Below, in pieces: positions 5,099 to 5,653 of a stretch of 5,653 nt of DNA. The stretch lies in assembly GCA_900751035.1 (NCBI GenBank), contig CAADSF010000183.1, positions 1-5,653 on the forward strand, given 5' to 3'. Positions within the stretch are counted from its first letter, which is position 1. Every line of letters starts with the position of its first letter. A program made the position numbers and the translations under genes. Source of the DNA: an uncultured Oscillospiraceae bacterium. Lineage in GTDB: Bacteria > Bacillota > Clostridia > Oscillospirales > Oscillospiraceae. A model generated the notes under the pieces. That model did no database searches and was not told where the DNA came from. It saw only the letters and a program-made list of their open reading frames with translations.

Positions 5099-5653
5099 TT
5101 ACACTCCTTCCGCCGTGATGGCGACCGCGTGGCACACGCCGGGGATGGATTCGCCCTGCCAGCTGGACGTGGGCGAGAGCAGAGCGCCCGTCGCGCAGAA
5201 CAGGAGCCGCCGCAGCTCCCGCTTTTCAAGCCTGTCCAGCAGATATCCGCACAAAACGCTCGCCCCGCATCCGCAGCCGGAGCCGCCAGCGTGGACATCC
5301 TGCGATTTTGTGTCGAAAATGAGAAGCCCGCAGTCGTTATAAACGGGGGAGAGGTCCACGCCGATGCGCCGGAACTGGTCGAGCACGATTGTCCTGCCGA
5401 GCATACCGAGATCGCCCGTCACGATCAGGTCGTAATCCGACGGCACCCGCCGCAGGTCGCGGAAATGCGCCTGCAGCGTGTCAATAGCGGCGGGGGCCAT
5501 GGCCGCGCCCATGTTGTTGGCGTCCTTGATGCCGTAATCCTGGATTTTGCCGATGGTCGCGGCCTCAATGCGCGGCCCGCGCCCGTTTTTTCCCACGATG
5601 CAGCAGCCGGAGCCGGTCACGGTCCACTGGGCCGTCGGCGTGCGCTGGCCGCC
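5099..5653 (-). CDS. spoVAD: Stage V sporulation protein AD (SpoVAD), C-terminal part; 5' end outside window
   Basis: The minus-strand frame is open from the window edge to TAA at 5101-5099, giving the last 184 residues of a protein that is usually about 335-340 residues. SpoVAD has a thiolase-like fold and is known as the dipicolinic-acid-binding, membrane-associated subunit of the SpoVA complex. Visible family blocks, numbered from the window edge, are PTAQWTVTGSG (6-16), YDLIVTGDLGML (near 74-85), DVHAGGSGCGCGASV (near 119-133) and LLFCATGALLSPTS followed by WQGESIPGVCHAV. A GTG at 5620 can be read as a start but lies inside the conserved TAQWTVTGSG block, so it is an internal codon. The gene is one base from spoVAE, and the spoVAE ribosome binding site lies inside its last codons. 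spoVAC would be expected next upstream. Confidence 0.95.
   Translation of the reverse strand, partial: GGQRTPTAQWTVTGSGCCIVGKNGRGPRIEAATIGKIQDYGIKDANNMGAAMAPAAIDTLQAHFRDLRRVPSDYDLIVTGDLGMLGRTIVLDQFRRIGVDLSPVYNDCGLLIFDTKSQDVHAGGSGCGCGASVLCGYLLDRLEKRELRRLLFCATGALLSPTSSWQGESIPGVCHAVAITAEGV

Noticed and set aside
5098..5298. A longer spoVAE beginning at 5298
   Set aside because: The added 67 residues overlap the end of spoVAD in another frame and are Cys/Arg/Ser/Pro-rich; the ribosome binding site and family length support 5097.

Overview
The window (5,653 bp, GC-rich, roughly 60% by eye) looks like ordinary chromosome from an endospore-forming, high-GC member of the Clostridia, most likely an Oscillospiraceae/Ruminococcaceae-type gut bacterium. 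The evidence is a spoVA sporulation operon, a TPP-riboswitch-controlled ECF thiamine transporter subunit, strong AGGAGG-type ribosome binding sites and sigma-A-like promoters. No mobile element, rRNA, tRNA or CRISPR array is visible. The genus cannot be set from the sequence alone.

Layout: (1) 1-684, plus strand: the 3' part of a gene for an unrecognised membrane-anchored protein, ending at a strong hairpin. (2) 799-1365, minus strand: thiT, the thiamine-binding S component of an ECF transporter. It faces gene 1 tail to tail, with a terminator for each direction between them. Its roughly 195-nt leader holds a well-conserved TPP riboswitch followed by an intrinsic terminator, and is driven by a TTGACG-17-TATAAT promoter. 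(3) 1683-3041, plus strand: a MATE-family efflux transporter, divergent from thiT. (4) 3201-4553, plus strand: citrate synthase with its own TTGCAT-17-TATAAT promoter. (5) 4595-5653, minus strand: the end of a spoVA operon, transcribed spoVAD (cut by the window edge), spoVAE, then a 28-residue Asn/Gln/Ser/Thr/Lys-rich protein gene. It converges on citrate synthase at a shared hairpin.

How the parts work together: thiT and its riboswitch form a self-contained thiamine-homeostasis unit, in which high TPP should terminate transcription before thiT. SpoVAD and SpoVAE belong to the forespore machinery that moves dipicolinic acid (Ca-DPA) into the spore. The small polar gene downstream probably shares the spoVA transcript, which makes it a candidate unnamed spore protein. 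Citrate synthase and the MATE pump appear to be single-gene units with no clear functional tie to their neighbours.

The least described element is the 28-residue gene at 4595-4681. The rest consists of known families. No wholly new system is evident.
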